From Alishewanella longhuensis (lineage in GTDB: Bacteria; Pseudomonadota; Gammaproteobacteria; Enterobacterales; Alteromonadaceae), in contig NZ_BNAO01000009.1 in the NCBI RefSeq assembly GCF_014653435.1, forward strand, positions 62,001 to 126,000: DNA of 64,000 bases, written 5' to 3'. Within the stretch, counting starts at the first letter, position 1, and every line of letters begins with the position of its first letter. Below, piece by piece: positions 48,009 through 56,894 of the stretch. Under the pieces are notes generated by a model. That model ran no database searches. It was not told where the DNA came from and saw only the letters and a program-made list of their open reading frames with translations. Both the position numbers and the translations under genes were made by a program.

Positions 48009-48802
48009 AAGCCGTGTACAAGAACACAGTACGTACGCTGTCATGTTTGTTAATGCTGCTGTTACCAATGGCTTTCGCCAAAGTCCCGGTGCGGGTTGGC
48101 GCTTACGAGTTTCCACCTTATGTACAATTTCAGCAAGACCAGGCCACAGGCTTACTTGTTGAGCTAATTGCACAACTAAATCAATTGCAGCAGGAGTATC
48201 ACTTTGAACTGGTTATGACCACCGCTATTCGTCGTCATCAGGATTTTCAACAGGGTTTGTTTGACGCCATTTTCTTTGAAGATATAAATTGGGGCTGGCA
48301 ACAACGCGCTATCGAACTACAACAGTCGCCAGCCTTTGCCAAAGATGATGAAGTTTTTATTGCGCTACGCAGTAGGGCCGAATCGCAGCAATGGTTTGAT
48401 GATCTTAGCGGAAAAAGTATGGCCGGCATTCTGGGTTATCATTATCGCATTGCTGATTATCAAACTGCTCCAGAGTTATTGAGCAGCCAGTATTTGCTTG
48501 TTCCCGTAACTGATCACCATGCCAGCATAGAGCTTGTTTTCAAACAACGTACCGATACCGCCATAGTGACCCGATCTTTCTTATCACAATATCTGGATTT
48601 ACATCCGCAATACCGTGAGACCTTGCTGATCTCAGAGCGCATTGACCAAAGTTATCAGCATCAGCTCCTGCTGCGTGCGGAGCATCCACTTGATATCGCC
48701 ACCTTGTATCAGTGGGTGCAACATCTGTTGCAACAGCCTGCTTTACAACATGCCCTAGCACAGTATGGACTGCAACTCCTGCCACCTATTGCCGCGGAAT
48801 AG
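48005..48802 (+). CDS. Periplasmic solute-binding protein, family 3 (orphan)
   Basis: A 265-residue exported protein: signal peptide through LLLPMAFAK, then VPVRVGAYEFPPYVQFQQDQ and GLLVELIAQLNQ, the family 3 pattern. It overlaps the cytosine deaminase stop by four bases, so they are co-expressed, but no membrane transport partner is present. Ligand unknown; a pyrimidine link would be inference from position only. Confidence 0.85.
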   Translation: MKAVYKNTVRTLSCLLMLLLPMAFAKVPVRVGAYEFPPYVQFQQDQATGLLVELIAQLNQLQQEYHFELVMTTAIRRHQDFQQGLFDAIFFEDINWGWQQRAIELQQSPAFAKDDEVFIALRSRAESQQWFDDLSGKSMAGILGYHYRIADYQTAPELLSSQYLLVPVTDHHASIELVFKQRTDTAIVTRSFLSQYLDLHPQYRETLLISERIDQSYQHQLLLRAEHPLDIATLYQWVQHLLQQPALQHALAQYGLQLLPPIAAE

Positions 48803-48862
48803 CACTATCATGTTTAGCAACCAATCATCCAGTCTGCTATTACCGCTTAACAGGGTTCGTAA

Positions 48863-49759
48863 ATGAATATTCAATGTATCTGGCAAGCAGCGACACATAA
48901 TGCCTTTACCGATCTGATTGCTTGGCAGGATGCGCTTTGGTGTGTCTTTCGCGAAGGCAGTGCTCATGTGTCAGCAGACGGCGCTTTTCGCTTACTACGT
49001 TCCATCGATCAAGGACAACATTGGCAAAGTGTGGCCCTAATAACCCATCCATCAGCTGACTTGCGTGATGCTAAATTTAGCCTTCTAACCGATGGTCGAC
49101 TGATGCTGTATGGTGCGGGTGCCTTACATGACAACAGCCAGCAGAGCCATCAAAGCTTTGCCTGGTTTTCAGTAGATGGTTTGTACTGGTCAGATGCTGT
49201 GACTATTGGTGAGCCGAATATCTGGATCTGGCGCCTGAACTGGCAGCAGCATCAGGGGTTAGCGCTAGGTTACAAATGCGGCGGCGAGCCACGTTTTGTG
49301 CGCGCCTATACCACTGAAAACGGTATAGACTTTCAGCCTATTACCCCAGACATTTACAGCAGCAGTTACGCTAATGAGAGCGGTTTAGTGTTTGCGACCG
49401 ATGGTACCGCACTGTGCCTGCTGCGTCGCGATCCAGAGCATGGGCTATTTGGCCAAGCCAAGCCACCTTATAACGAATGGCACTGGCAGGATATTGGCTG
49501 CCGGATTGGCGGCCCGCAGTGGTTAGCACTAGCGGATGGACGCTTACTGGCTTGTGTGCGGCTGTACGATGAGCGGATAAGGACCAGCCTTTGCTGGGTA
49601 GATCGGCACAGTGGTCAGCTTACCGAGTGGCAGGCCTTGCCCTCTGGTGGCGATTGCAGCTACGCCGGCATGGTGTTGCAGGACAAACAGCTCTATATCA
49701 GTTACTACTCGTCACATGAAGGACAAAGCCGTATTTACCTGGCGACATTATTGTTGTAA
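48863..49759 (+). CDS. Sialidase-fold (BNR repeat) protein, apparently cytosolic
   Basis: A 298-residue beta-propeller-like protein with at least one clear Asp box, RSIDQGQHW (about residues 46-54), and a second weaker one in FSVDGLYWSD. Regular WL/F-aspartate turns suggest a sialidase/neuraminidase superfamily fold. There is no signal peptide or membrane helix, so glycan hydrolysis outside the cell is unlikely unless another export route exists. Catalytic Arg triad not identified. It is 60 bp after the solute-binding protein gene on the same strand. Confidence 0.72.
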   Translation: MNIQCIWQAATHNAFTDLIAWQDALWCVFREGSAHVSADGAFRLLRSIDQGQHWQSVALITHPSADLRDAKFSLLTDGRLMLYGAGALHDNSQQSHQSFAWFSVDGLYWSDAVTIGEPNIWIWRLNWQQHQGLALGYKCGGEPRFVRAYTTENGIDFQPITPDIYSSSYANESGLVFATDGTALCLLRRDPEHGLFGQAKPPYNEWHWQDIGCRIGGPQWLALADGRLLACVRLYDERIRTSLCWVDRHSGQLTEWQALPSGGDCSYAGMVLQDKQLYISYYSSHEGQSRIYLATLLL

Positions 49760-49847
49760 AAATCAGGTTACTCAACCAGTTACAACGATATTAAGTTATA
49801 AATTACGTGTCTGCATTTACAATAAAACGCGACGTAGGAAAAACGAT

Positions 49848-49884
49848 AAAAAAGCTGCGACAACCAATTTGATTGCAGCAGCTT
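49848..49884 (-). terminator. Terminator after the redoxin gene (minus strand)
   Basis: Read on the minus strand, AAGCTGC and GCAGCTT pair around a 19-base loop and are followed by Ts (GCAGCTTTTTTATCG). It lies 22 bases past the redoxin stop. Confidence 0.7.
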
Positions 49885-49905
49885 GCGGCTAAAGCTGTTC
49901 AGCTT

Positions 49906-50505
49906 TTAGTATTTGATACTGCAGCCATAAGGCCGGGTTACCGCAGGATCAGGCGTTTGCCCTGCTAACACCGCTTTGCCCGCATTAGCAAAATACGGGG
50001 TTGCCTTGGCAATATCTTCTACTTTTGCTGATGGGATACTGTCGATGCCGCCCATATATTGCAGTACGCCGTTTTTATCAATCACGTACATATGTGGAGT
50101 AGTACGGGCATCATAGGCCTTACCCATTACGCCATCTTCGTCAAAAATCACTGCGGTTGGTGCAGCACTGCGGCTACTGGTTAGCTCATCTGATTTGGCC
50201 TGATCAACATGGCCTTGTTTCCCCGGCGCCGACGAGATCACACTTAACCACACCACATCAGCTGAGGTCATTTCTTGTTGCAATTGCTGCATATTGCCCT
50301 GGTAATGTTTTACGACAAAAGGACAATCGTGGTTAGTCCACTCCAGAACCACATTTTTGCCGGCAAAATCTTGTAAGCTATGTACCTGCCCAGCTGAGTC
50401 TTTTACGGTAAAAGCAGGTGCTGGTTGGCCAACTTGTGGCGCGGCAGCCAAACTACCGGCGAACAGCGCTGCAGCGGCCACGGCTAACAGTTTCATCTTT
50501 TTCAT
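49906..50505 (-). CDS. Periplasmic thioredoxin-fold redoxin
   Basis: A 199-residue exported protein (signal through AGSLAAAPQ) of the AhpC/TSA-redoxin type: VGQPAPAFTVKDSAGQ, NVVLEWTNHDCPFVVKHY and TTPHMYVIDKNGVLQYMGG. The first active-site position has a single Cys (DCPF) without a partner two residues on; another Cys lies six residues from the C-terminus (YGCSIKY). It is 50 bp after the DsbD-like gene, which may supply its electrons. AGGAG lies eight bases before the ATG. Confidence 0.87.
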   Translation of the reverse strand: MKKMKLLAVAAAALFAGSLAAAPQVGQPAPAFTVKDSAGQVHSLQDFAGKNVVLEWTNHDCPFVVKHYQGNMQQLQQEMTSADVVWLSVISSAPGKQGHVDQAKSDELTSSRSAAPTAVIFDEDGVMGKAYDARTTPHMYVIDKNGVLQYMGGIDSIPSAKVEDIAKATPYFANAGKAVLAGQTPDPAVTRPYGCSIKY

Positions 50506-50556
50506 ATAATCACTCCTGTTGCATTGAAATTAGTAAAGTAAAATTACACTGCGGCT

Positions 50557-52623
50557 TTATTGCTTACTAAGCCGCTCTAAGGTTTGCCGGAGGGTATCCG
50601 GCGTTAAAATCTGTGGTAACACTTCCGCTGGCTGGCCTGGCCAATACAACACGTATAAAGGCACACCATCGCGCTGATACTGATGCAAATAGGCGGTGAT
50701 TGCCGCATCGCGGCGTGTCCAATCACCTTTTAGATAGGTCACATCATAAAGTGCCAAAGCGGCCTTGCTGCTATCCGTATTAAGCGCTACCCGCTCATTA
50801 ACCAAACAGGTAATGCACCAGTCTGCTGTCATATTCACTAACACCGGCTTACCTGCGGCTTGCAGCTGTGCCTGCTTCTCTGCACTCCAGCTCTGCCAGT
50901 GTGCAGCCGTGGCTTGAGCAGAAGTTGCCACCAGCCCTGTTGGTGTAGCAAACCATACCAGCCAGAGCGCCAGCACAACAAAGCCTACCGCAAATACGGG
51001 CTCTGCCTTGCCTTGCTGGCTTAACTGCCAACGCCCCCAGAGCCAGCAAGCCGCTGCCAGCGCCACGGCACCACAGAGCAATAACGCCAGCGCATCAATA
51101 CCGGTTTGCCGGCCAAATACCCAGGCTAACCAGATAGCGCTCAGATACAACGGATAAGCCAGTAACTGTTTTAACGTATCCATCCAGGCACCGGGTTTGG
51201 GTAGTAGCCGCGCCAACGCCGGAATGTAGGCCAATAATAAAAAGGGTAACGCCATCCCTAAACCCAAGGCAACAAACACCAGCAGCGCCAGCGCTGGCGG
51301 CTGGGTTACCGCATAACCCAGAGCGCCCCCCATAAAGGGCGCAGTGCAAGGGCTGGCAACGACCACTGCCAATACACCGGTAAAAAACGAGCCTTTAGCG
51401 CCTTTTTGCTGCGTTAAGCCACCACCGGCGTTCATTAACCCTAAGCCAAATTGCACCAGGCCCGATAAGCTTAAGCCCAACGCAAACAATAAATAGGCTA
51501 AAGCGGCAACTAACAGCGGGCTTTGTAACTGGAATCCCCAGCCCACTGCCGCCCCGGCAGCGCGCAGGGCAAGTAGCACGCCAGCAAGCGCCACAAAACT
51601 TAGCACTACCCCCAGGCTATACCACAAAGCATCGCTTTGTTGCTGTTTGCGCTGCCCGCTATTGCCAGCAATACTTAGCGCCTTTAACGATAACACCGGA
51701 AACACACAGGGCATTAAATTAAGAATAAAACCACCGGCGGCAGCCATCAGCAACACTAACCACAACGCCTGCCCGCTGTTGCTTGTCTCTAGCTGCCCTG
51801 CCACGGCCAGATGTTCTGCTGCTTTTAAGCTCAGGCTATAACCCTGACCATTAGCGCTTACCAGCACCAACTCGAATTGTTCAGGCGCCTGAGTAAAATA
51901 GGTATTGAGCTTTTGCCGCAGTAACCATTCGCCCTCGCTAAATAACAGCTGTTGTGGGGCGGCATGATCGACCAGCTCAGTCGCTGCGACAAAAAAGCCT
52001 TGAAAATCTTCATCCGGCAAACCGGCGATAGCGGCAGAAAAACTGTCACCAGCAATATCATAGTAACCACTTAACGCTAAAGGCTGCGGCTGACTCGCCT
52101 GTGCTTTGCTAATCAGCTCAGCCGCGTAAGCAGAACGCTCGGCGTTTTCGGATACCGGGATACTAAATTGAAAACTCGCCTCAGCCGGAATACAAATTTC
52201 CTCACAGACCAACCAATCTACTTTGGCAGCGATTTCCAGTTCTTTCTGAGCAAAGTCTGTCGGGATCTTAAGCTCGGTTAATAACACCGTCGGGCCGGCA
52301 AAGCCGTAATTCATCATAGGGGGAATGGAAAAAAACTGCGGCGTTGGCCATTGTATTGACCCGGCAGTCACGCCCTGCGGTAAGTGCCAGTCAATACTGG
52401 TTGGCAAGCCAGAATCGCCTGGATTGATCCAGTAAGTATGCCAGTGCTCATCGGGAATAAAATGCAGCGCCAGCAAGACGGATTGTCCAGCTTGTACCGT
52501 CTGGTATTCACTGACCAGCTCAGCCTGTAAATGCTTAGCTTGCTGCCAACCGCTGCTTGACGCCGCGGCCGCTGCACTAAAGCACAATAAAATACTGCAT
52601 AACAGTGTCACGAGTAGTCGCAT
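50557..52623 (-). CDS. DsbD/ScsB-like thiol:disulfide reductase
   Basis: Carries electrons from cytosolic thioredoxin to the periplasm. The 688-residue protein has a signal peptide, an N-terminal periplasmic domain with Cys pair DWLVCEEICIPAE (about residue 138-143), a membrane domain of about eight helices with the redox Cys in LMPCVFPVLSLKALS and ASPCTAPFMGGALGYA, and a C-terminal thioredoxin domain with the CxxC of MTADWCITCLVNE near residue 605. It resembles ScsB/DsbD relatives rather than E. coli DsbD. It heads a two-gene operon with the redoxin. Confidence 0.9.
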   Translation of the reverse strand: MRLLVTLLCSILLCFSAAAAASSSGWQQAKHLQAELVSEYQTVQAGQSVLLALHFIPDEHWHTYWINPGDSGLPTSIDWHLPQGVTAGSIQWPTPQFFSIPPMMNYGFAGPTVLLTELKIPTDFAQKELEIAAKVDWLVCEEICIPAEASFQFSIPVSENAERSAYAAELISKAQASQPQPLALSGYYDIAGDSFSAAIAGLPDEDFQGFFVAATELVDHAAPQQLLFSEGEWLLRQKLNTYFTQAPEQFELVLVSANGQGYSLSLKAAEHLAVAGQLETSNSGQALWLVLLMAAAGGFILNLMPCVFPVLSLKALSIAGNSGQRKQQQSDALWYSLGVVLSFVALAGVLLALRAAGAAVGWGFQLQSPLLVAALAYLLFALGLSLSGLVQFGLGLMNAGGGLTQQKGAKGSFFTGVLAVVVASPCTAPFMGGALGYAVTQPPALALLVFVALGLGMALPFLLLAYIPALARLLPKPGAWMDTLKQLLAYPLYLSAIWLAWVFGRQTGIDALALLLCGAVALAAACWLWGRWQLSQQGKAEPVFAVGFVVLALWLVWFATPTGLVATSAQATAAHWQSWSAEKQAQLQAAGKPVLVNMTADWCITCLVNERVALNTDSSKAALALYDVTYLKGDWTRRDAAITAYLHQYQRDGVPLYVLYWPGQPAEVLPQILTPDTLRQTLERLSKQ

Positions 52624-52914
52624 TAATGTTGCCCTTTAAAGCTTTGATAACGCTATTCAGTACTCTATCAACAGAACTCTGAATTTTGATAGCAAAGTCA
52701 TTTACTCACGTTACGTTATTACAACACAAGCGATCACTTTGTCAGGTAAGACGAACGAAAATTCAGCTAATTGCAGCAAAAAACGCGATAAACTGCTATA
52801 TTACCAAGCCTGCCGGGCAAGTTGCTGTGGTCACTCCAGTGTGGCAAACCTGGCAGTAAACAAGAGAGTTTACTCAAACACAACGCCCATAATTTAAATG
52901 AAGGTATCACGTTA
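52624..52914. other. Intergenic region with divergent promoters
   Basis: About 290 bp between the DsbD-like gene and the TonB-dependent receptor gene. It must hold both promoters. I saw no Fur-like box, riboswitch, RNA gene or repeat in it. Confidence 0.4.
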
Positions 52915-55158
52915 ATGACCCTATTCGGCAAATCGGCCTTAGTGGCAGCAGTTCAGGCTGCGCTCTTTGGGACAACACTCGGTTTTTCTCCTGCCTTACT
53001 GGCGCAGGATAGTGACAAAAACCTGGAGACTGAAGAGAAAAAACTGGAAACCATTACCATTACCGCGCAACGGCGCAGCCAGAGCATTCAGGAAGTGCCG
53101 ATTTCGGTAGCGACCTTATCGGGCGAAAAGTTTGACAGTATTTTCTCCTCAGGCGATGACATTACTGCGCTGGCCATTAAAGTACCAGGCTTATATGCAG
53201 AAAGCTCTAACGGCCGTGCGGCACCGCGCTTTTATATCCGCGGTTTGGGCAATACCGATTTTGATTTAGCGGCGTCACAACCGGTATCCATCGTGATGGA
53301 CGATGTGGTGATGGAAAACGTGATCCTGAAAAGTTTTCCGCTATTTGATGTGCAGCAGGTTGAGGTGATCCGTGGGCCACAAGGTACCTTATTTGGACGT
53401 AACACAACTGCGGGCATTATTAAATTTGATACAGTAAAACCACGGCAAGATTTTGATGCTTATTTAAAAACAACCGCAGGTACCTTAGGTACAGCGCACT
53501 TCGAAGGTGCTGTTGGTGGTGGTTTAACAGACTCACTGTCTGCCCGGGCCTCTTTCTTATCACAACATCGTAGCAACTGGATAGACAACAGCTTTACCGG
53601 CCAGAAAGATGTAATGGGTGGCTATGATGAGCGTGCCGGTCGTGTGCAGTTTTTATATGAGTCCGACCAGGTTGATGCCTTATTAAACGTGCATAGCCGT
53701 AGCTATGATGGTACCTCTACCATCTTTCGCAAAAATATCCTGACACCGGGCAGCAATAAGCTGAACGAAAATTATGATCGCGATGTGGTTGCCTATGATG
53801 CATCGGGTAATAACGTACAAAGCTACGATGCCTGGGGTACGTCATTAAAGTTAGACATTAAATTTGATGGTATGACGCTGACCTCTATTTCTGCCTTAGA
53901 GAAAGCAAAAGGCGGCGGTATTGGTGATATTGACGGCGGAAATCCGAACCAAGCCGGTCCAGCAAACCCAGACTCAGCAGTCACTGAAGATCAGTTAAAA
54001 GATTTAAAACAAGTGACTCAGGAAATTCGGCTTGCCAGTGATACTAGTAGCGCACTGAGCTGGCAAACCGGTGCTTTCTATTTTGACTCATCATTTGGTG
54101 TAAACACCATCGATGGTTTTTTTGGCGCAACTGAAGTCTTTCATGGCAATACCAGTTGGGCACTGTTTGGTCAAACCTCGTACAAGGTTAACGATAAGCT
54201 AACCCTGACCGGTGGTTTACGTTATACCGAAGATGAGAAAACCTTCTCTGTCGGTCAGCAAAACGTGGATGGCTTTGCATTGGTCATAGGCTTTGCAGAG
54301 ATACAAGATTATGCGCCGATCAAGGTTAAAGACGATCAGATCAGCTGGGAGCTAAGCGCTAACTACCGCTTAACCAACACTACCAGCCTGTTTGGCCGGG
54401 TAGCAGAGGGCTTCCGGGCACAAACTATTCAGGGCCGTGATGTCGCTTTTGAAGCACCGCCTTCAGTAGCAGATGCGGAAACCATCACCTCCTTCGAAGT
54501 AGGTACTAAGTCTGATTTATTAAACAATACGCTGCGCTTAAATGCCGCCTTGTTTTACTACATTATCGATGACATTCAATTATCAGCTATTGGTGGGCAA
54601 ACGCAGGGCAACCAGTTAATTAATGCCGATAAAGGCACCGGTTATGGTTTTGAAGTCGATTTTGATTATCGCGTCCTGCAGAACCTGAGTTTAGGCGGTG
54701 GTTTTAGCTATAACAAAACCGAGCTAAAAGATGACACCTTAACGGTGGCGCCGTGCGGCTCAGGACTGTGTACCGTGTTAAATCCAACCACAACCGATGG
54801 CTTGGCGTTGATTAATGGCAATCCATTTCCACAAGCACCGGAAACAATTCTAACGTTAAACGCCCGTTATGATTATCCATTGCCAGGTGGTGAGCTCTAT
54901 GTATTTGCCGATTATCAGCGCCAGGGCAAAACCAACCTGTTTTTGTATGAGTCTGCCGAGTTTCATACCAATAACAACTATGAAGCGGGTTTACGGGTAG
55001 CTTATATCAACTATCAACATAACTACGAAGTAGGTGTGTTTGGCCGCAATATCACTGATCAGGACAACTTAAAAGGTGCTATCGACTTTAGCAACCTGAC
55101 CGGTTTTGTAAACGAGCCAAGAGTTATTGGTGTCGATTTTAAGATTAGTTTCTACTAA
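52915..55158 (+). CDS. TonB-dependent outer-membrane receptor, substrate unknown
   Basis: A 747-residue receptor: signal peptide ending near LLAQ, a TonB-box-like KLETITITAQRRSQSIQEVP, a plug domain with RFYIRGLGNTDFDLA, VIRGPQGTLFGRNTTAG, and a beta-barrel ending in an aromatic residue (FKISFY). Repeated Tyr/Phe strands fill the rest. The frame is open upstream to 52822; ATG 52915 starts a proper signal peptide. No siderophore, vitamin or glycan genes adjoin, so the substrate is open. It has its own terminator. Confidence 0.92.
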   Translation: MTLFGKSALVAAVQAALFGTTLGFSPALLAQDSDKNLETEEKKLETITITAQRRSQSIQEVPISVATLSGEKFDSIFSSGDDITALAIKVPGLYAESSNGRAAPRFYIRGLGNTDFDLAASQPVSIVMDDVVMENVILKSFPLFDVQQVEVIRGPQGTLFGRNTTAGIIKFDTVKPRQDFDAYLKTTAGTLGTAHFEGAVGGGLTDSLSARASFLSQHRSNWIDNSFTGQKDVMGGYDERAGRVQFLYESDQVDALLNVHSRSYDGTSTIFRKNILTPGSNKLNENYDRDVVAYDASGNNVQSYDAWGTSLKLDIKFDGMTLTSISALEKAKGGGIGDIDGGNPNQAGPANPDSAVTEDQLKDLKQVTQEIRLASDTSSALSWQTGAFYFDSSFGVNTIDGFFGATEVFHGNTSWALFGQTSYKVNDKLTLTGGLRYTEDEKTFSVGQQNVDGFALVIGFAEIQDYAPIKVKDDQISWELSANYRLTNTTSLFGRVAEGFRAQTIQGRDVAFEAPPSVADAETITSFEVGTKSDLLNNTLRLNAALFYYIIDDIQLSAIGGQTQGNQLINADKGTGYGFEVDFDYRVLQNLSLGGGFSYNKTELKDDTLTVAPCGSGLCTVLNPTTTDGLALINGNPFPQAPETILTLNARYDYPLPGGELYVFADYQRQGKTNLFLYESAEFHTNNNYEAGLRVAYINYQHNYEVGVFGRNITDQDNLKGAIDFSNLTGFVNEPRVIGVDFKISFY

Positions 55159-55187
55159 TCGTTGAGTTGGGCTAAGCCAATACAAGT

Positions 55188-55212
55188 AAGGGGCAGCATC
55201 AGCTGCCCTTTT
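55188..55212 (+). terminator. Rho-independent terminator after the TonB-dependent receptor
   Basis: GGGCAGC and GCTGCCC (extended by AAG/TTT) pair around ATCA and are followed by Ts. It ends right at the stop of the convergent gene. Confidence 0.85.
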
Positions 55213-56805
55213 CTATAGCTTACTCCTGAGAAACTGCATATCCCGATATTCATGGCGCTCCCCAGGCTCTGCAACATAAGGCTCTAACCGAAAACCGGTT
55301 ACCTGACGGCGATTATTTAGCTGAAAGTGAATGAGTGCAGGGCGTGCCACATTAGCATCATGCCAACGCACTACAAAGCTGTGATCGGCAAAGGGTTCTA
55401 ATATTCCTTGTAAATTTTGCATGCGCGCCGATTGAAAACTTAAACCCGTTTCAGTTTGGGTAATGCTAATAGCACCAAACCAGCGATCGGCATAGGTTCC
55501 CGCGTAATCCTGTAGTGCCAGCAACACCTCGCCAGTACCCACCGGTAACGCCGCAGCACCTGTACCTTGCGCCCGGCGTTGCTGTTGTTCAGCATAATAG
55601 CCCACCCAATCGCGCTGTAGCTCGGGTGCTAAATAATACTTTAATACCGTTTGTACCACCGCCTGTCGTGCGCCGCTATTCGAGCCATTGTTAAGCACCA
55701 CTAAGCCTAGCTGCCGATCCGGTATCAATACCACATGCGCCTGAAAGCCCGACAAAGTGCCAGTATGGTGGACAACCTTAACACCATGCATATCGGCCAT
55801 GCGCCAGCCTAGGCCATAAGCACTAAAGTTAGTAAAATCCAGCTCCCGATCGGTAGCTGATACGCCCATAATGGTGTGCGGCGCCCACATTTGTGCCAGC
55901 TGCGCCCGGCTAACCGGGGCGGCGGTTGTTGTGCCGGCTGAAGAGAGTAAAAAACCCAGCCATTTACTCATATCGCTGGCACTACAAACAATGCCTCCGG
56001 CGGCGGCTGACATTAACATAGCACCGTTAATTGCATTACGCTCAATAGCCGCAAAACCGTCAGTACCACTAAAGCTATACGGTAAGGCCACATTTTGTAG
56101 GGCGGCCTCTGGCATTGGACCGGCGTAGCACTGCATTTGCAGTGGCTGAAAAATACGTTCGGCGACAAACTCATGCCAGGGCTTAGCCGCTACCCGGGCC
56201 ACCAACTCTGCTGCAGTTATGTAGAGCACATTGCTATAGGCATAATTGGCCCTAAAACTGGTTAGCGGTGTAAGGTAGCGCAGATTGTGGATCACTTCAT
56301 CCCGGCTAAAACCACTGGGTTCAGGCCAGATCATGCTATCTCCTGCCGCACCGGCTAAACCGCTACGCTGACTAAGGAGATCCCGTACTGTAAACTCTGC
56401 CGTCACCCAGGGATCTTGCATTTTAAATTCGGGTAAATGCTGTATTACCTTGTCGTCCCAACTTAGCTTACCCTCGTCGACCAAAATCGCTACGCTGGCG
56501 GCAGTAAAGGCTTTTGAAGCAGAAGCCAGCCGAAAGTAGGTGTCGGCCGTTACCGGTGCGGCAGATGACAGCTCACGCTCACCATAACCGGCCAGATGCA
56601 CCAGCTGACCATCTTTGACCACGGCCAGTGCCATACCGGGTGTATCAAATTGGGTTAAGGCAGCAAGCGCTGCTTCATCAAACAGTGGCAGTGTCGTCGC
56701 TGACAGCTCGCTGGCAGATGCCGCCGCCGTCTGCCCCACAGTGAAACCCAGTATGATCGCAGTAACTAGTGAAAAAGCGGTTTGGCGCATCTTGTTTTGG
56801 TACAT
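55213..56805 (-). CDS. Serine hydrolase, beta-lactamase class C/esterase family
   Basis: An exported 530-residue protein with signal peptide through VGQTAAASA. Active-site motifs of class C-type serine hydrolases are present: SxxK as SASKAF near residue 100 and YxN as YAYSN. The C-terminal 130 residues resemble the extra domain (DUF3471-like) of penicillin-binding-protein-like esterases. Substrate (peptidoglycan, peptide or ester) cannot be told. ATG 56805 has AAGGAG seven bases upstream; upstream in-frame starts to 56862 are discounted. Confidence 0.86.
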   Translation of the reverse strand: MYQNKMRQTAFSLVTAIILGFTVGQTAAASASELSATTLPLFDEAALAALTQFDTPGMALAVVKDGQLVHLAGYGERELSSAAPVTADTYFRLASASKAFTAASVAILVDEGKLSWDDKVIQHLPEFKMQDPWVTAEFTVRDLLSQRSGLAGAAGDSMIWPEPSGFSRDEVIHNLRYLTPLTSFRANYAYSNVLYITAAELVARVAAKPWHEFVAERIFQPLQMQCYAGPMPEAALQNVALPYSFSGTDGFAAIERNAINGAMLMSAAAGGIVCSASDMSKWLGFLLSSAGTTTAAPVSRAQLAQMWAPHTIMGVSATDRELDFTNFSAYGLGWRMADMHGVKVVHHTGTLSGFQAHVVLIPDRQLGLVVLNNGSNSGARQAVVQTVLKYYLAPELQRDWVGYYAEQQQRRAQGTGAAALPVGTGEVLLALQDYAGTYADRWFGAISITQTETGLSFQSARMQNLQGILEPFADHSFVVRWHDANVARPALIHFQLNNRRQVTGFRLEPYVAEPGERHEYRDMQFLRSKL

Positions 56806-56894
56806 CTTCTGCTCCTTCTTTTTATTCTTAACAAGCGTTGGTGCTTTGACGCGTGCCTGCACACCGACAGCAAAGCAGCCATTACGGCTATGTA

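Noticed and set aside
49611-49892. 93-residue plus-strand frame over the end of the sialidase-fold gene
   Set aside because: Overlaps the real gene in another frame and runs into the terminator; no start signal.
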